The notes: generated by a model not told the origin, from the sequence alone. DNA of 8,395 nt from an uncultured bacterium (GCA_937924555.1 CALDSN010000190.1:1-8395); one strand, 5' to 3'. Positions 1 through 6,059 are shown, counted from the stretch's first letter. A program made the numbers and translations.

Positions 1-50
1 CATACGAGATCTGATCGTGACTGGAGTTCAGACGTGTGCTCTTCCGATCT
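1..50 (+). other. Illumina TruSeq indexed adapter (contaminating, non-biological)
   Basis: The first 50 bases match the 3' part of the TruSeq indexed (P7-side) adapter. Positions 1-10 are CATACGAGAT from the P7 arm, 11-16 are a six-base index reading CTGATC (GATCAG in the index-read sense), and 17-50 are the constant read-2 primer segment starting GTGACTGGAGTTCAGACG and ending CTCTTCCGATCT. The match is to a well-known synthetic oligonucleotide and runs without a visible mismatch. Genomic sequence begins at about 51. This is an untrimmed adapter at a contig end and should be removed before the sequence is annotated or deposited. Confidence 0.98.
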
Positions 51-793
51 CTAAGCTTCTCGATAGAGCCGTTCAACCCGCCCTTGTAATGCAGATCGGC
101 AGTTGAGTCCAGATATCCTGCCATAAGCTTTGCAGACAGCCGAGGGTTGAACTTATACACGAAGGAGCTTTGTAGCAAATCGGCATTAAGTGAGTTGCTG
201 TACAGACTGTCGCAGGATAGCGGAGATATAGCGTCCAGGCTAAGCATTGCTGCATAGTGCTTACTGCTAAGCTCCATCTTTGCCACACCATGATTCCAAG
301 CAAACGGGATGCTGCCATTTTCCTTCCCAATGTTATAGGTAATATCAGCTTTGCCCTGCCGGGTAGAGGCAGTTAAGGTGTAATCCACTGCTTTATAGGT
401 AGTGCTTAGCTCAGCTCCAAAACCCATCTGCTCTCCAAGACGCACGGAAGGCACAAAGCTTATCTCGGCATACTTAAAGCCCATGGCAAGCCCCAGGTAT
501 TCTTCGGGCAGATTAAGCTCTATGCAGTCTGTAACATTGGGGTATAGGGAGTACCTTCCTCGCAGGTTATAGTTGTGGTATGCAGCCTTTAGTTGCTTGT
601 CTGCATCGCTGTATGTGGCTTCGCTGAAGAAGTGTGTGTCATACAGGTATTGGTGATATTCACCTTCGGTGGCAAGATGGTAGTAATCCGTAAGCTCATA
701 CCCTGCGTGAAGCTTACCCTCTCCGAATAGTAAAAGGGGGTATATCATGCAATATACCCCCAAGAATAGACTAATAAGCTTCTTATTAACCAA
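51..793 (-). CDS. Probable outer-membrane beta-barrel protein, C-terminus missing
   Basis: The minus strand is open from a TTG at 793-791 down to the adapter junction at 51, about 247 codons, and has no stop before the artefact. The TTG start gives a convincing signal peptide: VNKK, then a hydrophobic stretch LISLFLGVYCMIYPLLLFG, then a polar mature sequence. An internal ATG at 748-746, preceded by a G-rich stretch, would cut away most of that signal, so I prefer the TTG. The mature part alternates polar and hydrophobic or aromatic residues in short runs (for example KADITYNIG, YTLTASTR and AKMELSSKHYAAML), as in outer-membrane beta-barrel strands. I recognise no family. The start overlaps the stop of the upstream lipoprotein gene by 8 bp, suggesting translational coupling and a shared envelope role. 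The stop codon and C-terminal strands are missing; residues predicted past 51 come from adapter. The reading frame is well supported, the barrel call is inference, and the start is uncertain. Confidence 0.75.
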
Positions 794-2378
794 AGAGGTC
801 TATCATCTTCTGACGGGTCATGCCGGGCAGGATACCGCCAAAAGTGTAATCCGGGAAGTGTAGGAACTCGTCCTCACCAAGAGGGTTACCATTAGCATCT
901 GTATCATAACCCCAATCAATATCGACACTGTGATATCTCTTTTGCACGTAATTGATGTTATTAACTGTTTGATATGATCCCTGATACCAGAAGGAATAGG
1001 AGTTGCCCCAAATCTGGAAGCCATCGGTGTATTCGATGGAGTCCTCAACCCAGTTCAAACCCGGGTCGTTCCAATGCAGGTAGGGCAAAACAGCTTGAAT
1101 ATTGGGTATTGCGCCGTTGAAGAAGGCACTAAGATTGACTTGGAAGTCAATATCATTAAGGGTCAGGTTGTATGCCCCTGCAAGTACTTCGTTGGTAAGC
1201 CAATCGGCGATATCATTCACATTCTGCCAGTTTTGGGCGAACTCCGGTGCCCCTTCGTCCGTGGGAGGAATCTCGTCGTTTAGTGAGATAATATTCTCTA
1301 TCTTGATGATGTCGTTATCCTGTCCCGCACCGGTATCAGTTTCGGCAAGGATATAGTTCACCCCGTTCTTAACATCGGCAGCAGCTCCGAGGATAGCGGA
1401 TTTTGCAGCACCTAAATGGGCAACACCATCGGCGGTTAGATGAGCAAAGGTGGGGTTGTTGTCCATGTTGTACTTCATTACTTTCATTTGAATCTCCATA
1501 CGCTGGGCTTCTTCGCTTCTCCATTCGTATTCATCATCGTAGTAATCCATGTACAATGTGTTTCCCACAACTTCATAATGATATGGTTCCCAATTATCAT
1601 CAATATGGGGAACATCTACATTCATATAGTCGTCCATCCAGCTATAGTCACCATCAGCATCTTTCATATCCCAGTCGTAGGTGAGCATCATGTTGAATCC
1701 GGCTTGCACGGCTTTGGAAGCTGCACGGAAGGCATATATCTCTCCGCAATCCACTTCCACCATCTCTTCGTCATCCACTTCAATCATCAACACCGTGCTA
1801 TCAGCCATGGCAACAGCTTTGTCCAAACGGCTTATAGCAGTGTCTATCCTGGGCAAGATACTGTTCTTAATGAAGTTCTGCACCCTAAGCAGAGACATGG
1901 AATTGTCTTTCGCTTCCGTAACCTGCTTCATCATCCCGTAGGGGACAGTGGCAAGGAACTGGAACTGGTTGTTCAGAATTCGTTTATCGCCATTCTCGAA
2001 GAACCCTGCGTCGGTTAGCATGCTCCAAAGCTCGTTGTCATAGTTAATGTCCACCACGGCAAGGATAGCCAAGCCGAGATTAGCCATGGGGTTGTTGGCA
2101 TCCAAACCCAAAGCTCCGTCAAACTTAGCTTTAATGTTGTTGAAGGTGGCTTGCTGCATCAGGTCTTCGGAGTCGTTGATATCAGGCTCGGTGTTGCCCA
2201 GATCAATAATCGTTTGGTTCAGCAGGTTCATTCCCTCCCTTGCCATAGCGTTGGCAGCAGCCACATCAGTGGTAACGGGGGGTGTTTCGGGTTTGGTGCT
2301 GCTATCCAAGCAGGAGAAAAGGAACAGCGCCATCAGCGCGGTTAGCAAACAAAAAAGGGTCATAATTCTTGGTTTCAT
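786..2378 (-). CDS. Large secreted lipoprotein of unknown function
   Basis: This 530-residue protein has a lipoprotein-type signal peptide: MKPR, a hydrophobic core at residues 5-21, and a lipobox-like LFSC with Cys23 as the likely lipidated residue. The Phe before Ser is not the commonest lipobox residue. A linker rich in Pro and Thr follows (28-37). Residues 38-200 look alpha-helical and TPR-like, with a segment reading GALGLDANNPMANLGLAIL (88-106). The middle is very acidic and aromatic (200-290, including DADGDYSWMDD at 240-250, which resembles but does not match a calcium-binding loop). The C-terminal 60 residues are rich in Trp, Tyr and Asn and end in LPGMTRQKMIDLFG. I do not recognise the family and assign no enzyme activity. 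The ATG at 2378 is supported by a near-perfect Shine-Dalgarno, GGAGGTGATC at 2389-2380, six bases upstream. It is first in a unit with the overlapping barrel-like gene. The coding call is secure and the outer-membrane lipoprotein role is inferred. Confidence 0.9.
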   Translation of the reverse strand: MKPRIMTLFCLLTALMALFLFSCLDSSTKPETPPVTTDVAAANAMAREGMNLLNQTIIDLGNTEPDINDSEDLMQQATFNNIKAKFDGALGLDANNPMANLGLAILAVVDINYDNELWSMLTDAGFFENGDKRILNNQFQFLATVPYGMMKQVTEAKDNSMSLLRVQNFIKNSILPRIDTAISRLDKAVAMADSTVLMIEVDDEEMVEVDCGEIYAFRAASKAVQAGFNMMLTYDWDMKDADGDYSWMDDYMNVDVPHIDDNWEPYHYEVVGNTLYMDYYDDEYEWRSEEAQRMEIQMKVMKYNMDNNPTFAHLTADGVAHLGAAKSAILGAAADVKNGVNYILAETDTGAGQDNDIIKIENIISLNDEIPPTDEGAPEFAQNWQNVNDIADWLTNEVLAGAYNLTLNDIDFQVNLSAFFNGAIPNIQAVLPYLHWNDPGLNWVEDSIEYTDGFQIWGNSYSFWYQGSYQTVNNINYVQKRYHSVDIDWGYDTDANGNPLGEDEFLHFPDYTFGGILPGMTRQKMIDLFG

Positions 2379-2422
2379 TGATCACCTCCATGTCCAAGAT
2401 ATTGAGCTTTGTTCATGTAGCG

Positions 2423-2450
2423 AATAAATCTGCTAATCAAAGACTGTCAA
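2423..2450 (-). promoter_or_regulatory. Predicted sigma-70-type promoter for the lipoprotein gene
   Basis: On the minus strand a perfect TTGACA (2450-2445) lies 16 bp before TTTATT (2428-2423), which shares four of six bases with TATAAT. This would give a 5' leader of roughly 35-40 bases before the ATG at 2378. The -35 is strong and the -10 is imperfect. The call is by eye and rests on position and similarity to consensus. Confidence 0.45.
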
Positions 2451-2472
2451 GCAATATTTCATTCTTGATTAG
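2433..2472. repeat. 8-bp inverted repeat flanking the -35 element (operator-like)
   Basis: CTAATCAA at 2433-2440 and its exact reverse complement TTGATTAG at 2465-2472 are separated by 24 bp. Their centres are 32 bp apart, close to three helical turns, and they straddle the TTGACA -35 box at 2445-2450. The geometry suits a dimeric or tetrameric regulator controlling the lipoprotein/barrel unit, but no regulator gene is adjacent. An 8-bp AT-rich match could arise by chance. Confidence 0.3.
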
Positions 2473-2490
2473 GTTTTTAGAGAATTCGCA

Positions 2491-2511
2491 TAAAATCCAT
2501 GTAAAATACAT
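2491..2511. repeat. Tandem 10-mer, one helical turn apart, upstream of the promoter
   Basis: TAAAATCCAT (2491-2500) and TAAAATACAT (2502-2511) differ at one base and start 11 bp apart. They lie about 40 bp upstream of the -35 element of the lipoprotein gene, where an UP element or an activator site would sit. The region is AT-rich, so chance is a real alternative. Confidence 0.25.
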
Positions 2512-2544
2512 ACTTATCGGCATTCATATTCCTAACTCGCTCTT

Positions 2545-2610
2545 GGTATCATTACGCTGTTAATACAGTCTCATTACGGACAAAGTCCGCAGTAAGTCCG
2601 TAATGATACC
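2545..2610. repeat. Palindromic intergenic repeat element, copy A
   Basis: This 66-bp element is bounded by a perfect 12-bp inverted repeat, GGTATCATTACG (2545-2556) and CGTAATGATACC (2599-2610). A second overlapping perfect inverted repeat, TCATTACGGAC (2571-2581) and GTCCGTAATGA (2596-2606), could form an alternative stem with a 14-base loop. Motifs recur on an 11-bp grid: AAGTCCG at 2583 and 2594, CATTACG at 2550 and 2572. Positions 2553-2606, read on the minus strand, align without gaps to copy B at 5924-5977 with 45 of 54 identities. It lies between the promoter region of the lipoprotein gene and dinB and has no coding potential. It most resembles a REP- or MITE-like dispersed palindrome. 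A protein-binding role is possible but unproven. Confidence 0.75.
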
Positions 2611-2645
2611 GTAGTAAACTCAGGGAAAGTATAACCCAAGAGCAT

Positions 2646-2657
2646 GAACTCAAGTTT
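2646..2657 (+). promoter_or_regulatory. Possible LexA (SOS) box upstream of dinB
   Basis: GAAC-TCAA-GTTT at 2646-2657 matches the GAAC-N4-GTTC pattern of LexA/DinR boxes of the Bacillus type except for the last base. It lies about 40 bp before the dinB start, a position where repression would be effective. dinB is SOS-regulated in several bacteria. The match is short and the LexA specificity of this organism is unknown, so this is only suggestive. Confidence 0.28.
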
Positions 2658-2694
2658 TACTTGACGGAGCAAGGCAGAACATAAAGTGGAGGCA

Positions 2695-3756
2695 ATGAAG
2701 AAGATCATTCACATCGATATGGATGCCTACTTTGCCGCCATTGAGATCAGAGAAGACCCGTCTCTGAAGGGTAAGTGTGTGGTGGTTGGCGGGGCTCCGA
2801 ACAGCAGAGGAGTAGTATCCACCTGCTCTTATGAAGCCCGTAAATATGGCATTCATAGCGGAATGAGCAGCTATCAGGCATGGAACCTTTGTCCCCAGGC
2901 AGTGTTTGTACACTCCAGCTTCAAACTTTATAAGGAAGTGTCGAAGCAGATAAGGGATATCTTCTATAAATGGACAGACCTTGTGGAGCCGATGTCCTTG
3001 GATGAAGCATACTTGGACGTAACCCAGAACAAATATGGCGAAGAAGATGCAGTAAGCATTGCCAAACAGATCAAAGCAGATATCCTTGCCACCACGCAGC
3101 TAACCTGTTCTGCAGGGGTGTCCTACAACAAGTTTCTGGCAAAGATCGGCAGCGACCTGAACAAGCCGGATGGACTAAGCATCATCACACCGGAGAATGC
3201 GCAGGATGTCCTCTTTGCGCTTCCCATCAGCAAGTTTCATGGCATTGGCAAGGTTACCACGCTCAGGATGCAGAAATTGGGGATAAACAACGGCAGAGAC
3301 CTGTATAAATGGGAACTGAAAGACCTCATGAAGATATTTGGCAAGATGGGTATGTACTATTATCATGTGGTGCGCGGCATAGATAACCGGGAAGTTATCA
3401 CTGAGTTCGAGCCGAAGTCCATTAGCTGTGAAAGCACCTTTGATACAGATATCGACAGCATGGAAGAGCTCTTCAGCATCCTGCAAAAGCTTGCGGAACG
3501 ACTCAGCAGCCGCATGGCACAGAAATGCATCAGCGGTCAGAATGTGGTGCTCAAGCTGAAATACGACAACTTCGAATACATCACCCGCTCCTGCCCTACC
3601 CGAGGCTCGTGTAATGATCCCGAAACGCTATACAAATACGGCGAGCAGTTGTTAGTGGCTAATTGGGATTGTAACAGGAAGGTGAGGTTATTGGGCTTGG
3701 GGGTAGGCAAACTGGATCGCAGCGGAGATTGTGAGCAGTTAAACATCCCGCTTTGA
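2695..3756 (+). CDS. dinB: DNA polymerase IV (Y-family translesion polymerase)
   Basis: This is a full-length Y-family polymerase of 353 residues, the usual size for DinB. It carries out error-prone synthesis across damaged template bases. The N-terminal MKKIIHIDMDAYFAAIE holds catalytic Asp8 and the Y12-F13 pair at the steric-gate position. SLDEAYLDV at 101-109 supplies Asp103 and Glu104, the same numbering as in E. coli DinB. SAGVSYNKFLAKIGSDLNKP (139-158) is the conserved palm segment, a helix-hairpin-helix thumb lies around 178-200, and the little finger spans about 240-345. The C-terminus EQLNIPL resembles a sliding-clamp-binding motif (E. coli DinB ends QLVLGL), so interaction with DnaN is likely. 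I chose the ATG at 2695 because it reproduces the family's N-terminus. An in-frame GTG at 2686 would add three residues, and the GGAGG at 2688-2692 is rather close to the ATG, so the start is not settled. Its 3' end overlaps the convergent transporter gene by 18 bp. Confidence 0.97.
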   Translation: MKKIIHIDMDAYFAAIEIREDPSLKGKCVVVGGAPNSRGVVSTCSYEARKYGIHSGMSSYQAWNLCPQAVFVHSSFKLYKEVSKQIRDIFYKWTDLVEPMSLDEAYLDVTQNKYGEEDAVSIAKQIKADILATTQLTCSAGVSYNKFLAKIGSDLNKPDGLSIITPENAQDVLFALPISKFHGIGKVTTLRMQKLGINNGRDLYKWELKDLMKIFGKMGMYYYHVVRGIDNREVITEFEPKSISCESTFDTDIDSMEELFSILQKLAERLSSRMAQKCISGQNVVLKLKYDNFEYITRSCPTRGSCNDPETLYKYGEQLLVANWDCNRKVRLLGLGVGKLDRSGDCEQLNIPL

Positions 3757-4647
3757 TGCGCCAAACAATCCCTTCTGGTACATATTGCTTAGCACAATCA
3801 GCAGTAAGCCCGCAAATGTGGCAGGATGAATGCTTTCTTTCAAAATACCTGCAATGAAGAGCAGAGAGATGAATGGAGTTATAAAGATTAGGTTGGATAT
3901 CTTCGCCGTATTGTCAGTGTATTCCAACGCCTTGAACCACAGCAGGAAGGTTAACCCCATCTCAAAGATACCCACATAAGCTCCGCCTATCAAGGCAGGA
4001 AGTAATTGGGCATCAGCGATGAACACTGCCTTCTTGGTTATGAGCGCATAGCAAACGATACCCAAGAAACCCACCAGGAAGTTAAAGAAAAGCTTCTGCA
4101 AGGCAGGACGTTTATCCTTCAGGCTTATCACCCAATACAAAGCCCACACCAGGGAAGTTCCCAAAGCTAATATTGAAGCAAAGGCATCATCAAACTGCAA
4201 GGAAGCAATGTTACCCTTGGTGGAGATAATTATAACCCCAAAGAAGCTGATAAGCAGTGACAGCAAATCCCGTAGCCGGAACTTCTCTTTCAGGAGTATG
4301 ATACTAAACATCGCCAACACTATTGCCCAAGTGTAGTTTAATGCTTGTGCTTCTTGGGCTCTTAGACGAGAGTATGCCTCAAAGAGGATAAGATAGTACA
4401 AGAGAGGATTAAGCAAGCCTGCAACAAGGGACTGCCTAATGTTCTTCATAGCCGTTCTGAAGCGTATCTTACCCCTTGTTTGCAGGTTCCAGGCAGTACC
4501 AAGAAACATAGTGGCAACAAAGGAAGACACCAGTAACAAGCCCAAAGGGCTCAGGTGCTGCAAGCTTAGCTTGAAAGCAGTGCTGATGCTGGACCAACAC
4601 AATATCGACCATGCAGCATAGAGATAAGCTATTCTTTGGTTCTTCAT
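3739..4647 (-). CDS. EamA/DMT-superfamily membrane transporter
   Basis: This 302-residue inner-membrane protein has about ten hydrophobic segments arranged as two similar halves, the layout of the drug/metabolite transporter superfamily (two EamA domains, roughly residues 7-142 and 155-292). Each half ends with the typical pattern of a hydrophobic helix, LKE (119-121 and 269-271), and another helix; the second half contains ISNLIFITPFISLLFI (250-265). Family members export amino acids, metabolites or drugs, and the substrate cannot be read from the sequence. The ATG at 4647 is the only reasonable start because an in-frame stop lies shortly upstream. No Shine-Dalgarno precedes it; instead the distal arm of a hairpin (4657-4686) ends nine bases before the ATG. 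It lies 61 bp downstream of the TPR lipoprotein gene on the same strand, and its 3' end overlaps dinB by 18 bp in convergent orientation. The family call is strong; co-transcription with the TPR gene is uncertain. Confidence 0.92.
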   Translation of the reverse strand: MKNQRIAYLYAAWSILCWSSISTAFKLSLQHLSPLGLLLVSSFVATMFLGTAWNLQTRGKIRFRTAMKNIRQSLVAGLLNPLLYYLILFEAYSRLRAQEAQALNYTWAIVLAMFSIILLKEKFRLRDLLSLLISFFGVIIISTKGNIASLQFDDAFASILALGTSLVWALYWVISLKDKRPALQKLFFNFLVGFLGIVCYALITKKAVFIADAQLLPALIGGAYVGIFEMGLTFLLWFKALEYTDNTAKISNLIFITPFISLLFIAGILKESIHPATFAGLLLIVLSNMYQKGLFGASKRDV

Positions 4648-4656
4648 TATAGAACA

Positions 4657-4686
4657 ACAGGCAGCTCATGTAACTGAACTGCCTGT
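4657..4686 (-). terminator. Hairpin between the TPR lipoprotein and transporter genes; possible weak terminator
   Basis: On the minus strand ACAGGCAG (4686-4679) and CTGCCTGT (4664-4657) form an 8-bp perfect stem around a 14-base loop, 22 bp after the TPR stop. The bases after it are TGTTCTATA, only moderately T-rich, and run directly into the transporter ATG. It could be a leaky terminator, an RNA-processing site or a structure controlling translation of the transporter gene. Confidence 0.4.
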
Positions 4687-4708
4687 ATAATAGGTTATCC
4701 TGCCATGC

Positions 4709-5794
4709 TTATTGCATAGCTTTGAGGATTGCAGCGTATTTACTTTCCAAGCTCTTGTTTTTGGTCTTTTGGGCGGCAAGGATCAAGTAGCGAACGGCAA
4801 ACTCGCTGGTGTTGTCCCAGTTATACCATTTCTCGGCATAACTGATCATCTGGGGATAGTCTTCCTTTTCCAGCAACAAAGCAACGATGGCGGTGAAGTC
4901 ATCTGCATTGTTGCGGCGGTCAATAAGCTGCTTAAGGTATGATAACTCTGTCTCTTTATCTTTCATATTGGCTGCGATGCTGCGGGCATTATCCACCAAG
5001 TCTATATTGGAGGGATCAAGTTCAATCGCCATGCGGGTAGCAGCCATGGCTTTCTCATAGTCCTTAAGCTCATAGTAGCAGGCAGAAATATTCATCAGGT
5101 TATCCAAGTCCATCGGGGTTTGCAGTCTTGCTTTCTCGAAGTATTTCACAGCCTCGGTGTAGTTCTCTTTGTTGTAGTAGAAGGCACCAAGCTCTTGCAG
5201 GTAAACCAGTTTGTCGGGATCGTCTTTCAGGAGGCTAAGGAGGATCTGCTCAGCCTTGGTGTCGTCTTTAAGGTCTTTCAGGTAGATGTTTTTAAGTTGG
5301 ATCATCGGCTCTGAGCGTTTCATGTCCAAGCTGTGCGCAAGCTCAAATATCTCCATCGCTTTGGCGGTGTTGCCGGCAGTAAGTTCAGCCTCACCTGTTT
5401 TATATATGCGCACCCAAGTGCTTTCCTTGCGTTTCTTCATGTCGCGAATGGCAAGCTTTTCTTCATCGGTCAACTCCGGGAAGGCTTCGGTAATAGCCAG
5501 AGCTTTGGTGTAGTATTCATTGGCTAATTTATTGTATTCCACAGACTTCTCAAGGAAAGTCTCACCCTTGTGAAGGTTAATGTCGCCCATTCTGCGAAGG
5601 GCAATGGCATGATCCGGATTATCTTTCAGAACCTTGCTGTAATATACCTCAGCCTTCTCAACATCCTTCTGGGCATAATAGACATTGGCGGTCTTGTAAT
5701 CCACATTGCCTTGAGGGCTAAGTTTTTGTCGGGCAGTGGAGCAGGCAGAGATCAATAACAGCAGCGCTGCAGAGACGATTATCAGCTTTTTCAT
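4709..5794 (-). CDS. TPR-repeat lipoprotein
   Basis: This 361-residue protein has a lipoprotein signal peptide: MKK, hydrophobic residues 4-15, and a lipobox ISAC with Cys18 as the predicted lipid-bearing residue. The rest is almost wholly alpha-helical with tetratricopeptide repeats at roughly 31-63, 125-158, 162-195, 197-230 and 231-264, and less regular ones to about 330. Typical TPR signatures are visible, such as NYTEAVKYFEKARLQTPMD (211-229) and DYEKAMAATRMAIELDPSN (245-263). A Lys- and Glu-rich helical stretch around 105-125 separates the first repeat from the others. Such proteins usually scaffold protein assemblies at the inner face of the outer membrane; the partner here is unknown. 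The ATG at 5794 has a strong Shine-Dalgarno, AGGAGA at 5807-5802, seven bases upstream. The gene diverges from pyrB, and the transporter gene follows on the same strand. The TPR and lipoprotein calls are secure and the specific role is not known. Confidence 0.93.
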   Translation of the reverse strand: MKKLIIVSAALLLLISACSTARQKLSPQGNVDYKTANVYYAQKDVEKAEVYYSKVLKDNPDHAIALRRMGDINLHKGETFLEKSVEYNKLANEYYTKALAITEAFPELTDEEKLAIRDMKKRKESTWVRIYKTGEAELTAGNTAKAMEIFELAHSLDMKRSEPMIQLKNIYLKDLKDDTKAEQILLSLLKDDPDKLVYLQELGAFYYNKENYTEAVKYFEKARLQTPMDLDNLMNISACYYELKDYEKAMAATRMAIELDPSNIDLVDNARSIAANMKDKETELSYLKQLIDRRNNADDFTAIVALLLEKEDYPQMISYAEKWYNWDNTSEFAVRYLILAAQKTKNKSLESKYAAILKAMQ

Positions 5795-5828
5795 GCAAGT
5801 TTCTCCTGAATACTTTGTAGTTTTTTAC

Positions 5829-5856
5829 ACTTTATTACACTGGGCTTATTGGTCAA
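5829..5856 (-). promoter_or_regulatory. Predicted promoter for the TPR lipoprotein gene
   Basis: On the minus strand TTGACC (5856-5851, five of six matches to consensus) lies 16 bp before TAAAGT (5834-5829, four of six matches). The resulting leader would be about 25-30 bases and include the AGGAGA ribosome binding site. Spacing and position are reasonable; the -10 is weak and the call is by eye. Confidence 0.4.
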
Positions 5857-5918
5857 GATATTTCCTTGCTCACCTTATCCAAACTCCGGCAGCCATCCCT
5901 AATCGTCAATTTGAATTG

Positions 5919-5977
5919 CGCTCTCATTACGGACTTATTACGCTCTTTGTCCGTAATGAGTCCGCAGTAATAGCGTA
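5919..5977. repeat. Palindromic intergenic repeat element, copy B
   Basis: CTCATTACGGAC (5923-5934) and its exact reverse complement GTCCGTAATGAG (5949-5960) form a 12-bp perfect inverted repeat with a 14-base spacer. CGCT (5919-5922) can also pair with AGCG (5972-5975) across an 11-base bulge, and TACGCT in the spacer (5939-5944) could instead pair with AGCGTA (5972-5977). The element reads as consecutive 11-bp units: CATTACGGACT (5925), TATTACGCTCT (5936), TTGTCCGTAAT (5947) and GAGTCCGCAGT (5958). Positions 5924-5977 align without gaps to copy A in opposite orientation (45 of 54 identical). Six T residues follow at 5978-5983. It lies between the divergent TPR lipoprotein and pyrB genes. 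A dispersed REP-like repeat is the simplest reading; an operator or attenuating hairpin upstream of pyrB is the alternative. Confidence 0.75.
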
Positions 5978-5985
5978 TTTTTTCC

Positions 5986-6012
5986 TTGACCGAATCAGCT
6001 CTGCCATAAGAT
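5986..6012 (+). promoter_or_regulatory. Tentative promoter for the pyrB-pyrC unit
   Basis: TTGACC at 5986-5991 is five of six to the -35 consensus, and TAAGAT at 6007-6012 is four of six to the -10, with a short 15-bp spacing. It lies just after copy B of the palindromic element and would give a leader of roughly 40 bases before pyrB. I saw no obvious PyrR-type leader or pyrimidine-rich attenuator in that leader. Confidence 0.28.
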
Positions 6013-6059
6013 TGCGCAAATACCTTTAATCTCAGCCAGAGAGCTGGAAAGGAGAAAGA

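Larger units (their letters stand above)
2379..2694. other. Divergent intergenic region without genes
   Basis: This 316-bp stretch separates the lipoprotein gene (minus) from dinB (plus). From left to right it holds the lipoprotein Shine-Dalgarno site and leader, its predicted promoter with a flanking inverted repeat, an AT-rich stretch with a tandem 10-mer, the palindromic element copy A, a TATAAC hexamer at 2630-2635 that could be a dinB -10 but lacks a convincing -35, and an SOS-box-like sequence. I found no convincing small ORF or RNA gene in it. Confidence 0.7.

Noticed and set aside
73..330. 85-codon minus-strand ORF
   Set aside because: It lies in another frame inside the longer open frame at 51-793, which has a signal peptide and barrel-like composition; this one shows neither.
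1440..2018. 192-codon plus-strand ORF antisense to the lipoprotein gene
   Set aside because: Its His-, Ile- and Val-rich composition is a reverse-strand shadow of an acidic, Asn-rich gene, it has no convincing ribosome binding site, and the opposite strand has strong gene evidence.
2545..2610. CRISPR-like array
   Set aside because: The repeated motifs are 11-bp units within one palindrome, with no spacer-repeat structure and no cas genes in the window.
2545..2610. Insertion sequence or target-site duplication at copy A
   Set aside because: I saw no transposase and no matching direct repeat at the element's edges, so only a small non-autonomous or non-mobile repeat is supportable.
2686..2694. 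GTG start for dinB adding three residues
   Set aside because: Family members typically begin directly at the MxKIIHxDMD sequence, which the ATG at 2695 gives. The GTG cannot be excluded, because the GGAGG before the ATG is very close to it.
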